Source: Gammaproteobacteria bacterium
GTDB lineage: Bacteria; Pseudomonadota; Gammaproteobacteria; Arenicellales; Poriferihabitantaceae
DNA: 64,000 nt
Reading direction: 5' to 3'
Assembly (NCBI GenBank): GCA_030432755.1
Contig: JAUILZ010000005.1
Span: 124,001 to 188,000 of the forward strand
Shown here piece after piece: positions 54,410 to 62,925 of this stretch. Positions within the stretch are counted from its first letter, which is position 1, and each line of letters begins with the position of its first letter. Below the pieces are notes generated by a model. The model saw only the letters and a program-made list of their open reading frames with translations, did not search any database and was not told the origin of the DNA. Position numbers and translations under genes: made by a program.

Positions 54410-56362
54410 ATGTCCGCCAATCGCGGCCTGCTCTTCGTGCTCGCCCTGACCCCGGGCATACTCCCCTGGGCCAGCCTGTTAGCGCGACTCAGCAACAGGG
54501 AGATCGTCTACCTGCGCCGGGACCGTCGGCTGGATGGCGAAGCCGGGGCGAAGCGGATCCGGCGCGCCGGCGCACGCGCACTGTCCTTCGAGGATTGCCA
54601 CGATCCGGAGAGGGGTTACTACTACGGCGACACCCCGGGTATCGCTACCGCGGTTGCCGACCGGCTCACCGCCACCGCCTGCTTCCGGCGCACCCTGGCG
54701 CTATACGGCGATATCCCGGATCACGGGAAGAAACTCGATATCGTGCTGCGCTCCTACGTGGACCAGGATTGCTTCGACCTGACCCACGTGCTGGCCTGGT
54801 ATACCGGCCAGCGGGAGCCGGGACCCGCCTGGGTGCTGGCGCCCATGGGCGGCATCCGCCGGCGTTATCTCGCGGCGTCCGGAGTCGCGGTTCGCCCCTG
54901 CCCGGGATCCTCCCTGCTGGGACTCCTTGGCATCGCGGGCGCATTGCTGTCCCCGCTCAGGGCCCTGCTGCCGTCCAGGCGCGGTTCCGCGCAAGCGGCG
55001 CCTGCTGGACCGCCGCCGGAACTGCCGGGCCTCATCCGGAACCCGGCCGACTTCCCCGCCAGCGTGCTTTATTTCCCGCACCAGACGGTGAGCTATGGCC
55101 GGCTGTTCTTCAAGGACCAGTTCTACAGCCCGGACCCGGATTCGCCGTACCACGCGGCGCGCATCCTGCACGTCGAAACCGCCCCCCTGGCGGCGCGCCA
55201 CGTGACCCCGGATCTCGCCGCGTTCCACCGGGAACGGGACATCCATCATGCTGTGTTGCCCATGCCCACGGGGGGCCGTCGCCTTCGCATCGGGGCGATT
55301 GCCCTGGTAGAGGTGCTGCGCCGCGCGGGGCTCTCGGCGCTGGCAGGGAGCACGGCGATCGCCGCGTTCCTGGTACAGTGTCGCGCGCGCTGGCGGTTTC
55401 GCCTGTTCGACGAGGCCCTGGGAGCGTTTCCGGCGGCGAGAGTGGCGCTCATCGGTTACGAGATCCTCGCGCCAAAGCTGCTCTACCTGGCGCTCGATGC
55501 CAGGGGAATCCGCACGGCGGCCTCCCAGGAAAGGTTCCACGCGCCGATCTTCTTCGACAACTGGAATTTCATCCTCGATACATACTTCACCGGCAGCCGG
55601 ACGATCTCCGGCATCGTCAACGCGTCGCGGTTCAAGCACGCCGCCCACGCTGTCGCGGTGGGCCAGGTCAGGACGGACCTGCTGGCGGAATTCCGCGCCA
55701 ACCTGCGCCGCTCAGAGGTGGTGCCTGAAAGCAGGGGGTACGATCGCATGGCGGTGGTTTTCGACCCGCCCGGTGTTACCGACCCGGACGCGGCGCGCCT
55801 GATGTACGTCGCCAACACGCGCTCCAATATCGCGTTCTTTCGCGATATCGCGAACCTGGCGGAGCGCTTCCCGCGCACGCTGTTCGTCATCCGCAGCAAG
55901 GATACCCGCTGGATGGAAACGGAGCCCTACCGCGATACCGTCGCCATGATCGACGCCCGGCCCAACCTCCTCGTCAGCCGCGACTACCAGTCAGCGGCCA
56001 TGCAGTACCGCATCGCGGCCCTGGCCGACCTGGTGATCGCAAAGTACACCTCCATCGGCGACGAGTGCATGGGGCTCGGCATCCCGGTCCTGTACCACGA
56101 CTACACGCCGGTGCTGCCCACGGGGGCTTCCAGCGTCTGGGACTACGGCGGCATCCCGGTATTCGTGCACGACTTCGGGACCCTGGTGGAACGAACCCGC
56201 GCGGCGCTCGATCGCGGACATTATCTCGAGCCCGGGCAGGTGGAACGGCTCTCGGTGCTGGTCAACGACGGGATCGCGGACGGGAAGGTGCGCCAGCGCA
56301 TCCGCTCGTACCTGGATGGCATGCTGACAGAGACCAAGGCGTCGCCGGCCGCGGCCCCCTGA
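54410..56362 (+). CDS. Uncharacterised GT-B-like surface polysaccharide protein (C)
   Basis: A 650-residue protein of unknown family. Near the N-terminus LLFVLALTPGILPWASLLA is hydrophobic and could be a signal anchor. A Pro/Ala-rich linker (QAAPAGPPPELPG) sits in the middle. The C-terminal half shows GT-B-like elements, LFVIRSKDTRWMETEP, LVSRDYQSAAMQYRIAALAD and LVIAKYTSIGDECMGLGIP, resembling proteins at 32051 and 39580. As the last gene of the long operon after the Pse block, it may transfer pseudaminic acid; that is a guess. An earlier ATG at 54344 is possible. The 54254-54409 leader holds no recognisable element. Confidence 0.65.
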   Translation: MSANRGLLFVLALTPGILPWASLLARLSNREIVYLRRDRRLDGEAGAKRIRRAGARALSFEDCHDPERGYYYGDTPGIATAVADRLTATACFRRTLALYGDIPDHGKKLDIVLRSYVDQDCFDLTHVLAWYTGQREPGPAWVLAPMGGIRRRYLAASGVAVRPCPGSSLLGLLGIAGALLSPLRALLPSRRGSAQAAPAGPPPELPGLIRNPADFPASVLYFPHQTVSYGRLFFKDQFYSPDPDSPYHAARILHVETAPLAARHVTPDLAAFHRERDIHHAVLPMPTGGRRLRIGAIALVEVLRRAGLSALAGSTAIAAFLVQCRARWRFRLFDEALGAFPAARVALIGYEILAPKLLYLALDARGIRTAASQERFHAPIFFDNWNFILDTYFTGSRTISGIVNASRFKHAAHAVAVGQVRTDLLAEFRANLRRSEVVPESRGYDRMAVVFDPPGVTDPDAARLMYVANTRSNIAFFRDIANLAERFPRTLFVIRSKDTRWMETEPYRDTVAMIDARPNLLVSRDYQSAAMQYRIAALADLVIAKYTSIGDECMGLGIPVLYHDYTPVLPTGASSVWDYGGIPVFVHDFGTLVERTRAALDRGHYLEPGQVERLSVLVNDGIADGKVRQRIRSYLDGMLTETKASPAAAP

Positions 56363-56520
56363 ACCTGAAGATTGCGTCGCCAGGGTATGCCTTCCGGGCG
56401 GGATAACCCGGGCTGACGGCGTATCCCATGACAGCACGCCGACCCGTAGCCCGGCCGTGCGGGATCATCATGTAGAAGCGCAGCTCCCGGACGTAGTGCC
56501 AGGAGCGTGCGGGAGAGGGA

Positions 56521-56928
56521 TCAGAAGCGGGTGTCTACGCTGTCGACGATGGGTAGTCCGGTATTGGCGACTGCTCCAGTATCGCATACTGACGCATTAA
56601 TAGCGGTCCTTTTGCGCGCCGCGGCTACCGCCAGAAGGTGGACAAACAGCGCCTTGCCCTCCGCAGAAGAGTAGTCGATCACGTAGGAACGGATCTTGTT
56701 GTTATTGTGGTCCGGGTCATCGTAAGGATCGTTTCCAGTACATCCCAAGGGATTGTCGACATCTCTGTGCAGGTGCACCACGGCATAGGTGCCATAGTTG
56801 TCGATGTAACGAACCATGGTTTTCGGATTCTGGTTGGGTAGCCCCCCCGCGGCGGCTGAAACCGCCATTGATACGCCGGCAACCCCGATTGCCAGGCGCG
56901 TCAAAAATTTCTCCTTCATCGTTTGCAT
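56521..56928 (-). CDS. Small secreted protein of unknown function
   Basis: A 135-residue protein with a clear signal peptide (KEKFLTRLAIGVAGV, then small residues SAAAGG). The mature part has two cysteines (LGCTGND and ASVCDTG) that could form a disulfide, an acidic, Asn-rich stretch DPYDDPDHNNNKI, and LFVHLLAVAAARKRTAI. The form recalls small periplasmic proteins of the DUF5992 kind, but this is only an impression. ATG 56928 is favoured by GAGGA 8 bases upstream; earlier ATGs are in frame. It interrupts the polysaccharide genes on the opposite strand and sits in lower-GC DNA, so it may be a late insertion. Confidence 0.7.
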   Translation of the reverse strand: MQTMKEKFLTRLAIGVAGVSMAVSAAAGGLPNQNPKTMVRYIDNYGTYAVVHLHRDVDNPLGCTGNDPYDDPDHNNNKIRSYVIDYSSAEGKALFVHLLAVAAARKRTAINASVCDTGAVANTGLPIVDSVDTRF

Positions 56929-57292
56929 TGCCATATCCTCACCAGTTCCGGCGTTGTCAAGTAGTAGTCTGGTCATTTTGCTGGATTTTGACCGCTAATT
57001 CAATAAAATCTACCGTTTGTCGCGAATTTGTCGCCGTCTACCGACAGGGCGTTCCGATGGGCGGAGAAGCCGCCAGATTCCACCCACCCCGGCACCCGTC
57101 CGTGGAATACTCCGGCTGTCGCGTTCCCGCGGGCAGACCTCGCATCCGTTCCACTACGACCACGGTATACCGGGGTGACGCTGTCTACGCGGCCCGTTCC
57201 CGTGGGATGGCCCGTACCGGTGTCCCGCGTGATCAATTGATCCGCGGGCATGCGCTGATTCCCCGAATGCCGATCCACCGCCGACCACTGTC
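56929..57292. other. Intergenic region with AT-rich start and a 24-base dyad
   Basis: This 364-base gap separates the divergent secreted-protein and membrane-protein genes. It is AT-rich near 56940-57010, probably the promoter of the secreted-protein gene. Near the other end GATCAATTGATC (57231-57242), a perfect palindrome, is flanked by CCCGCG (57224-57229) and CGCGGG (57243-57248), giving a dyad with one unpaired T. It could be an operator for a dimeric regulator or an RNA hairpin. No coding sequence is supported. Confidence 0.5.
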
Positions 57293-59464
57293 GTGAGTCC
57301 CGTCCTGCTGTTGCTGGCGGCCTGGCTCTATGCCGGTCGCGCACTGCTGTTGCCTCTTGCATTTGGCCGGGGCGGCGCAGACTCCCCGGCCGCTGGGCCG
57401 GTCTGGTTCTGTGCCGGCCTCCTGCTGCCACCGCTCCTGCTGGCGCTGACGGCCCTGCTGGCGCCGGCTTTGACCTACAGCCTGCTACCGTGGCTACTGG
57501 CGCTCATCGACCTGGGCCTGATCGCCGTCGTGGTCTGGCGGCGCCACCAGGTAAACCCGCGAGCGCTGATCGGCGGCGCCTGGATCGGCCTCTTCGCGGC
57601 CTCCTGCGCACTGCTGGCCTGGTTCAGCGGACCGCTCGTAGAACAACTTTCGGACGCCTGGTGGCACATGGGAAATGTAGCCACCATGCGCGACCAGGGC
57701 GATCCGGGCTTGCCATTGCGCGCGCGCTCGGCGGGCCTGTTCAGCGGCGGCGCCCTCGCCTGGCTTGGCGTGGATTTCAGCAACTACCGGATGCAGGTGG
57801 TTCTTGCCGGGCTCGTCGACTCGAGCATCCTGGAAGCCTGGTATGCGAGCACGGTGGTGATTGCGGGTCTGCTGGGTGCGAGCTTCCTCCTGCTCGCGCG
57901 CGGCGTGCTGGACGACGCGAGGGCGGTTGCCGTGGCTCTGGTCTGCTGGCTCGTGGTCCTCGGCGGTATGAATACGGCGTTCCGCATTTCCGGCTGGCCC
58001 GGGGGCATGGGTTACGTCTTCCTCAACCTGGGGCTGGCCGCGAGCTGGATACTGTGGCAGGGTGATCGCCGATTCCCGGCGCTGGCCCTGCTCGGACTGT
58101 CGATGGCGGGAATGGCGTTGTTCCACCTCGCCGAACTTTACCTGCTGGCGGTGGCCCTCGGCGCGCTGGTGGCAACGGCGCTGCTGCTGCGCCAGGCGCG
58201 GGGCGGCTTCGCGCTGTGGTTCCCGCTGCTGATGCTCGCAGGCATCGGCGTACTCTGGCTGGCGGGCCAGCATGTCGGCCGGCCACCGTCCCGTTCCGCC
58301 CTCGTGCCGGGCGCGATCGTGGTGCTCGCGGCCTGGTGGATCGCGCTGCTTGCGCGGCGTCCCTGGAATCCGCGTGTCCTCGCCGGCATCGGGGTCGCGG
58401 CGCTGCTCATTGCCGGCCTCGGCATCCACTGGCCCCACGCCGCGGAACTGTTCACCGTACACCTGGGCAAGGACCCCGGCTACTACAACGCCTACATCCC
58501 GAAATACCTGGTGGGTCTCGGGGAAAAGCTGGTGGTGATCCCGAAATGGGAGCACCAGCTCCGCGCCGCCCTGCTCTGGAGTGGTTTGCTGGCGCCCCTG
58601 CTCGCTCTCTGGCTCGCGCTCCGGACCCCGGGGCCCCGCACCACCTGGCTCCTGGCCCTGTGCGTGGCACCCTGGCTGCTGCTCCTGTCCCCGCCGCTGT
58701 TCAGCCTCGCCGTCAGTCCGATTCCGGTGTACGGCGGATACCGGGTGCAATTCCTGATACCGGTGGCGCTGGTGCTCGGGCTCGCTTTTTCCACCTCGCT
58801 CCGCAATGTGCCCGCCCCGGTCAGCACCACCCTGAATGGGCCCGGCCTGCGCATCCTCGTGGCGGCGGCCTGCCTGCTGTCGGTCACCCCGGATTTCCTG
58901 GTCCGGGTCGGGGCCTGGGCGGAAAGGCCGTGGGCGGTATACCCCAATGCGAACTTTCACTGGCGTCTCGGCGACGGCCGGCCAGCGATCCGTGACCACA
59001 CCAGTTGGCGTTATCTCGGGGACCTGGCGGCGATCCGCCGCTGGTCGAAGGACAGGCCGCCCGCGGCGTTCCTCTCGGACCTCGCCACCGCCTATTACGT
59101 CGCCGCCGAGACCACGCTTCATCCGGCCATCCGCCACGCGCATCATTCGAACCGTTCCGGCGCGATGAAAGAACTGTATGACGCATTCTGCGCCGGCGAA
59201 GCCGATGCTGCGGAACTCGCGAGCGGCATCCGCAGGTTCAATGGCAACCGCGCGCGCGACCATTTCCAGAGCGTCCGGTACGTCGTGGTCAACCGGGACA
59301 CACGCAACTTTACCGCGGAGGTGAATGGCGGCGCCTGCGTGGGCGAGACCGAACAGCTTCGCGCCGGCTTGGCGCGCATCGCGGAACCGGTGCTGGAAGG
59401 GGAATATCTCACCGTCTGGGCACTCCGCGATAGCGTTCAGGATGACGCCGGGGAACGCCACTGA
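57293..59464 (+). CDS. Polytopic membrane protein, GT-C-like glycosyltransferase candidate
   Basis: A 723-residue inner-membrane protein with about 13-15 hydrophobic segments in the first 550 residues and a soluble C-terminal domain. The extracytoplasmic first loop contains LSDAWWHMGNVATMRDQG, with an acidic residue where GT-C enzymes place the catalytic Asp/Glu, and other loops have HLGKDPGYYNAYIPKYL and PNANFHWRLGDGRPAIRD. GT-C enzymes use polyprenyl-phosphate sugars, and the next gene encodes an enzyme that makes such donors. This pairing is the main support. The start is a GTG at 57293 shortly after a dyad. The gene has no assigned family. Confidence 0.72.
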   Translation: MSPVLLLLAAWLYAGRALLLPLAFGRGGADSPAAGPVWFCAGLLLPPLLLALTALLAPALTYSLLPWLLALIDLGLIAVVVWRRHQVNPRALIGGAWIGLFAASCALLAWFSGPLVEQLSDAWWHMGNVATMRDQGDPGLPLRARSAGLFSGGALAWLGVDFSNYRMQVVLAGLVDSSILEAWYASTVVIAGLLGASFLLLARGVLDDARAVAVALVCWLVVLGGMNTAFRISGWPGGMGYVFLNLGLAASWILWQGDRRFPALALLGLSMAGMALFHLAELYLLAVALGALVATALLLRQARGGFALWFPLLMLAGIGVLWLAGQHVGRPPSRSALVPGAIVVLAAWWIALLARRPWNPRVLAGIGVAALLIAGLGIHWPHAAELFTVHLGKDPGYYNAYIPKYLVGLGEKLVVIPKWEHQLRAALLWSGLLAPLLALWLALRTPGPRTTWLLALCVAPWLLLLSPPLFSLAVSPIPVYGGYRVQFLIPVALVLGLAFSTSLRNVPAPVSTTLNGPGLRILVAAACLLSVTPDFLVRVGAWAERPWAVYPNANFHWRLGDGRPAIRDHTSWRYLGDLAAIRRWSKDRPPAAFLSDLATAYYVAAETTLHPAIRHAHHSNRSGAMKELYDAFCAGEADAAELASGIRRFNGNRARDHFQSVRYVVVNRDTRNFTAEVNGGACVGETEQLRAGLARIAEPVLEGEYLTVWALRDSVQDDAGERH

Positions 59465-59480
59465 TAACATCCCGCCGCCG

Positions 59481-60398
59481 ATGAAATACTCCGTCGTCAT
59501 TCCCGTCTACAACACCGTCGGCCCGCTTGCCGAACTGGTGTCACGGCTCGATGCCGTGTTTGACGACATGAGGGTCGAACACGAGGTCATCATGGTGGAT
59601 GACGGTTCACCAAATCCGGAAACCTGGCGCACTCTGGCCGAGCTCGCTTCGGATCATCCACGCCTGCGCGCGATCCGGTTGTCGCGCAACTTCGGCCAGC
59701 AACCCGCCACGCTTTGCGGCATTGCCGAGTCGAGTGGCGACTACGTGATCACCATGGATGACGACCTCCAGCACAGCCCGGAGGATATTCCGCTGCTGGC
59801 GGCAGAGGGGGATCATGACGTGGTCATCGCCCAGTTCAGCGGCAAGAAGCACAGTCTCGGAAAGCGTATCGCGAGCCGCCTCAAGGGCTACTTCGACACC
59901 CTGCTCATCGGCAAGCCGGCGCATATCCGCCTGTCGCCGTTTCGCATGATCAACCGCGCCACCGTGGACGGGATGCTGTCCATTCGCAGCGCCAACCCGT
60001 TCATCCCGGCGCTGATGTTCTACGTCACCAAGGACGTGGTGGGCGTGCCCATTGCCCACCAGGCGCGGGCCGAGGGGCGGAGCAATTACACCCTGGGAAA
60101 GATGCTCAAGGTGTTCAACAACCTGATCATCGGCAACTCGTCCTTTCTCCTCCGGGTCATCGGCTATTTCGGGATCACCATCGCCACCATCAGCATGCTG
60201 TACGCGCTCTGGATCCTGGTGCAGCAGATTGTCCATCCCAGCTTCGCTCCCGGTTGGCCCTCGGTGATCGTCTCGGTACTGTTCGTCGGCGGCCTGCTGC
60301 TATTCTCCGTGGGCATCATCGGCGAGTACCTCATCCGCATCATCTCCGGGGTGGAAGCGCGGCCGAGCTACGTGGTACGCGAACGCATCGATGGCTGA
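59481..60398 (+). CDS. Polyprenyl-phosphate glycosyltransferase (ArnC/GtrB-type GT2)
   Basis: A 305-residue GT2 enzyme with two C-terminal transmembrane helices (GYFGITIATISMLYALW and SVLFVGGLLLFSVGIIGEYL), the hallmark of ArnC/GtrB proteins. Landmarks: YSVVIPVYNTVGPLAEL, IMVDDGSPNPETW, RLSRNFGQQPATLCGI, ITMDDDLQHSPEDI (metal site) and RAEGRSNYTLGKM. It transfers a sugar from a nucleotide to undecaprenyl phosphate. The upstream GT-C-like protein should use this donor in the periplasm. Start ATG 59481, 16 bases after the GT-C gene. Sugar unknown, perhaps the 4-amino sugar made by the WecE-type enzyme downstream. Confidence 0.92.
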   Translation: MKYSVVIPVYNTVGPLAELVSRLDAVFDDMRVEHEVIMVDDGSPNPETWRTLAELASDHPRLRAIRLSRNFGQQPATLCGIAESSGDYVITMDDDLQHSPEDIPLLAAEGDHDVVIAQFSGKKHSLGKRIASRLKGYFDTLLIGKPAHIRLSPFRMINRATVDGMLSIRSANPFIPALMFYVTKDVVGVPIAHQARAEGRSNYTLGKMLKVFNNLIIGNSSFLLRVIGYFGITIATISMLYALWILVQQIVHPSFAPGWPSVIVSVLFVGGLLLFSVGIIGEYLIRIISGVEARPSYVVRERIDG

Positions 60399-61641
60399 AG
60401 GGCCGTTGCTGGTGCTCGGCGGCGGCCGCAACCAGGCGCCGCTGATCCGTCGCATCGAGGACTCGGGCATCCCGGTGCTGGTGGCGGACTACCTGCCGCA
60501 CAGCCCGGGGCACCGTCTCGCGACCCATTCCAGCCTGGTGAGCACCTTCGATATCCAGGCCAGCATCGAGCTCGCCACCGAGTACGACATCCGCGGGGTG
60601 ATGACCACCGGCACCGACCAGCCCCTGGTGACCATGGCCGAGGTGGCGCAGGCGCGCGGCCTGCCTTGCTACCTCACGCCGGACCAGGCGCGGCTGTGCA
60701 CCGACAAGGTGCGCATGCTGGAGGCCTTCGCCGACAACGGCCTGCCGGTGCCGCCGTTCCGCGTACTGGAACGGGGGGACGATCCCCGCGACGGCGCGCG
60801 GGAACTGGCCTGGCCGCTGGTGGTGAAACCGGTGGACTCCCAGGGGCAGCGAGGGGTCTCCGTGGTGCATGCGGAGAAAGGTCTCGACGCGGCCTGCGTG
60901 GCGGCGCGCAATGCCGGTGGCCGCGGCACCATCATCATCCAGTCCTTCGTCTCCGGTCCCGAGATCACGATCACCGGGTGGGTCATGGGCGGCAGGTTCC
61001 AGCTCGGTTCGATCACCGACCGCCACACATTCAACCGGCCGCCTGCCACCGGTGTCTGCTTCCAGCATGTCTATCCATCGCGCCAGGTTCCGCGCCACCA
61101 GGATTGTTGCCGTGACCTCGCGGAACGGATCGCGGCGATCTTCGGCCTGCGCGAGGGCCCTCTCTACATCCAGTGCCTCGTCGAGGGAGATCAAGTCTGG
61201 CTGGTGGAAGCGACCTGCCGCCTGGGAGGCGGACACGAGGCCAGGTTGGTGGAGCACGCCACCGGCATCCTCTTCGACCCCCTTCTGCTTCAACTCGCGC
61301 TGACCGGTGAATGCCGGGAAGCGCCCGCGCTGCCGCCATTCCCGGTGCCGGATTGTTTCAACCTGGTCAACTTCCTGCTCGCATCTCCCGGGGAGTTCGC
61401 CACGCTCGAAATGCCGCCGCCGGGGAATGGGCTGCTCGACGGCGATTTCTACGCCGGCCCCGGTTACCGCCAGGGCCCTCTGGTCAATGGCCTCGGCCGG
61501 GTCGGCTACCTGCACTGCACCGGCGACAGCCGGGACCGCATGCTGGACAATGCGCACGCCGCTTACCTGAGTTGCCGCATCGATGATCCCGAAGGCCATA
61601 ACCTGCTGTTCTGGCCGGATTCCGGCGACCTGAACCTGTGA
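60391..61641 (+). CDS. ATP-grasp carboxylate-amine ligase
   Basis: A 416-residue ATP-grasp enzyme. PLLVLGGGRNQAPLIRRI begins the preATP-grasp fold, LVVKPVDSQGQRGVSVVH is the glycine-rich ATP-binding loop, and LVEATCRLGGGHEARL holds the metal-ligand Glu and the loop before it. Members join a carboxylate and an amine by an acyl-phosphate. Placed between a polyprenyl-phosphate glycosyltransferase and an aminotransferase, it could add an amino acid to a 4-amino sugar, or act on a lipid intermediate. Overlaps the previous gene by 8 bases. Confidence 0.88.
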   Translation: MAEGPLLVLGGGRNQAPLIRRIEDSGIPVLVADYLPHSPGHRLATHSSLVSTFDIQASIELATEYDIRGVMTTGTDQPLVTMAEVAQARGLPCYLTPDQARLCTDKVRMLEAFADNGLPVPPFRVLERGDDPRDGARELAWPLVVKPVDSQGQRGVSVVHAEKGLDAACVAARNAGGRGTIIIQSFVSGPEITITGWVMGGRFQLGSITDRHTFNRPPATGVCFQHVYPSRQVPRHQDCCRDLAERIAAIFGLREGPLYIQCLVEGDQVWLVEATCRLGGGHEARLVEHATGILFDPLLLQLALTGECREAPALPPFPVPDCFNLVNFLLASPGEFATLEMPPPGNGLLDGDFYAGPGYRQGPLVNGLGRVGYLHCTGDSRDRMLDNAHAAYLSCRIDDPEGHNLLFWPDSGDLNL

Positions 61642-61645
61642 GTCC

Positions 61646-62782
61646 ATGACAGCGACGATTCCATTCAACCGGCCCTGGATGACCGGCAGGGAACTGGGCT
61701 ACATCGCCGAAGCCCATGCCAACGGGAGACTCGCCGGGGACGGTCCCTTCACCACCCGTTGTCACCAGATGCTGCGGCAGATGACCGGCAGCCCGGGCGT
61801 GCTCCTGACGCATTCCTGCACCGCGGCGCTGGAGATGTGTTGCAGCCTCGCGGGACTCGGCGCAGGGGACGAGGTCATCATGCCATCGTTCACCTTCGTC
61901 TCCACCGCCAATGCCGTGGTGCTGCGTGGCGCCACGCCGGTATTCGTGGACATCCGTGAGGACACGCTCAACATCGACGAGACACGCATCGCGGATGCGA
62001 TCACCGATCGCACCCGGGCGATCCTGGCGATGCACTACGCCGGCGTCGGCTGTGCCATGGACGACATCCTCGACATCGCCCGGGATCACGGACTCATGGT
62101 GATCGAGGACGCCGCCCAGGGCATCCTCGCGCGCTACCGGGGGAAGCCCCTGGGCAGTATCGGCGACCTCGGCGCAATGAGCTTCCACGAAACCAAGAAC
62201 GTGATCAGCGGAGAGGGGGGTTGCCTGCTGGTCAACCGCCCGGAGTTGATCGCCGAGGCCGAGATCGTTCGCGAAAAGGGTACCGACCGCAGTCGCTTCT
62301 TCCGCGGCGAAGTCGACAAGTACACCTGGCAGGCCGTTGGCTCCTCCTACCTGCCGGGAGAGCTGGTTGCCGCGTTCCTGGCAGCGCAACTGGAGGAGGC
62401 TGCCGCCATTACGGCCCGGCGTCTGGCGGCATGGGAGCATTACCACGCCCTGTTGCAACCATTGGAAGTCAGCGGACTCGTGCGCAGACCGCGTGTCCCG
62501 GAAGCCTGCGAGCACAACGGGCATATCTACCACGTCCTTCTGCATCCCGACGCGGACCGGGTCAACGTACTGTCCAGGCTGAAAGACGCCGGTGTCCAGG
62601 CCGTATTTCACTACGTGCCCCTGCATTCGTCGCCGGCGGGAGCCCGATATGCCCGTGTGGCGGGAAGTCTTGAGTGCACCGAGGACTTGGCCGCGCGATT
62701 GATCAGGCTGCCGCTATGGGTCGGCATCACGCAAGTGCAACAGGCGCACGTGGTGGAGACACTGGCCGCCGCGCTCCAGTAG
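61646..62782 (+). CDS. WecE-type sugar 4-aminotransferase
   Basis: PLP-dependent DegT/DnrJ/EryC1-family enzyme of 378 residues: IPFNRPWMTGRELGYI, TAALEMCCSLAGLGAGDEVI, SFTFVSTANAVVLRGATPV, IEDAAQGILARYRGKPLGS and the Schiff-base lysine in SFHETKNVISGEGGCL. These match dTDP-4-amino-4,6-dideoxygalactose transaminase (WecE/RffA) closely. No dTDP-glucose pathway genes (rmlA, rmlB) are in the window, so they must lie elsewhere or the substrate may be another 4-keto sugar. It starts 4 bases after the ATP-grasp gene and ends the group. The 62783-62925 gap is featureless apart from a weak TATGTT. Confidence 0.93.
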   Translation: MTATIPFNRPWMTGRELGYIAEAHANGRLAGDGPFTTRCHQMLRQMTGSPGVLLTHSCTAALEMCCSLAGLGAGDEVIMPSFTFVSTANAVVLRGATPVFVDIREDTLNIDETRIADAITDRTRAILAMHYAGVGCAMDDILDIARDHGLMVIEDAAQGILARYRGKPLGSIGDLGAMSFHETKNVISGEGGCLLVNRPELIAEAEIVREKGTDRSRFFRGEVDKYTWQAVGSSYLPGELVAAFLAAQLEEAAAITARRLAAWEHYHALLQPLEVSGLVRRPRVPEACEHNGHIYHVLLHPDADRVNVLSRLKDAGVQAVFHYVPLHSSPAGARYARVAGSLECTEDLAARLIRLPLWVGITQVQQAHVVETLAAALQ

Positions 62783-62925
62783 ACGGGAATACTGGTATCT
62801 CCCCTTATCCTTTGCTATGTTTCGCGGGCCCCGGCCGCCAGTGAATCTGCGAGCCACACACGTGCTCCGACCGCCTGTCCCGCGAGACGTTCTTCCCACC
62901 ATCCTACCCGCTGGAACCTTCAACC

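Noticed and set aside
56625..56632. GGCGGTAG on the reverse strand
   Set aside because: It is inside the coding part of the small secreted protein and not in a leader; chance match.
57494..59500. An open frame of about 670 codons opposite the GT-C-like gene, and similar long frames opposite the ABC and TPP genes
   Set aside because: Composition (Gln, Arg, His and Pro rich) and the lack of any recognisable motif mark these as antisense artefacts of high GC content.
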